From Paracoccaceae bacterium (lineage in GTDB: Bacteria; Pseudomonadota; Alphaproteobacteria; Rhodobacterales; Rhodobacteraceae): 36,232 nt of DNA. Positions within the stretch are counted from its first letter, which is position 1, and every line of letters begins with the position of its first letter. Below, piece after piece: positions 36,227 through 36,232 of this stretch. The DNA lies in contig JAFMHE010000010.1 of the NCBI GenBank assembly GCA_017854675.1, forward strand, positions 1 through 36,232. The letters are read 5' to 3'. The position numbers were made by a program, and so were the translations under genes. The notes under the pieces are model-generated. The model did not search any database and had not been told where the DNA came from. It saw only the letters and a program-made list of their open reading frames with translations.

Positions 36227-36232
36227 ATGCGG

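Noticed and set aside
1-36232. CRISPR arrays, IS elements, prophage or defence islands
   Set aside because: No regularly spaced repeats, transposase, integrase or phage genes seen; the window reads as core chromosome.

Overview
Chromosomal core-genome window from an alphaproteobacterium, most likely Rhodobacteraceae/Roseobacter clade (inferred from gene content and order). Left to right: 3' end of a probable dnaG; rpoD; a small membrane-anchored RTX-repeat protein; three tandem secreted paralogs of unknown function; a UPF0047/YjbQ gene interrupted by an in-frame amber codon; nrdR-ribD; a minus-strand capsule module (kpsS, polysaccharide export lipoprotein, kpsC) lying inside the riboflavin cluster; ribE, small unknown ORFs, ribBA-type (ribBX-like) gene, ribH, nusB; a candidate structured RNA; mmcB with a GTTC-N7-GTTC LexA box; DUF6324; GNAT; tRNA-His(GTG); a DUF6476-like gene divergent from an rluD-type pseudouridine synthase; rpoH; a DksA/TraR-type zinc finger protein; a dual-CDGSH protein; pepF; ATP-dependent DNA ligase plus ligase-associated exonuclease; alpha/beta hydrolase; SCP2 protein; TPR protein; SUV3-like helicase; S4 protein; fdxA; carD; cobS/cobT; KefB-type antiporter; Lrp/AsnC regulator. 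No CRISPR array, prophage or transposase was seen. The items most worth a second look are the three-paralog secreted operon, the uncharacterised structured RNA upstream of mmcB, a cluster of four alternating GANTC heptamers upstream of rpoD, the interrupted yjbQ, a CtrA-like box in the kpsS/ribE divergent region, and a hairpin+AT-rich repeat element found at two convergent gene ends. All calls come from reading the sequence; no searches were run.
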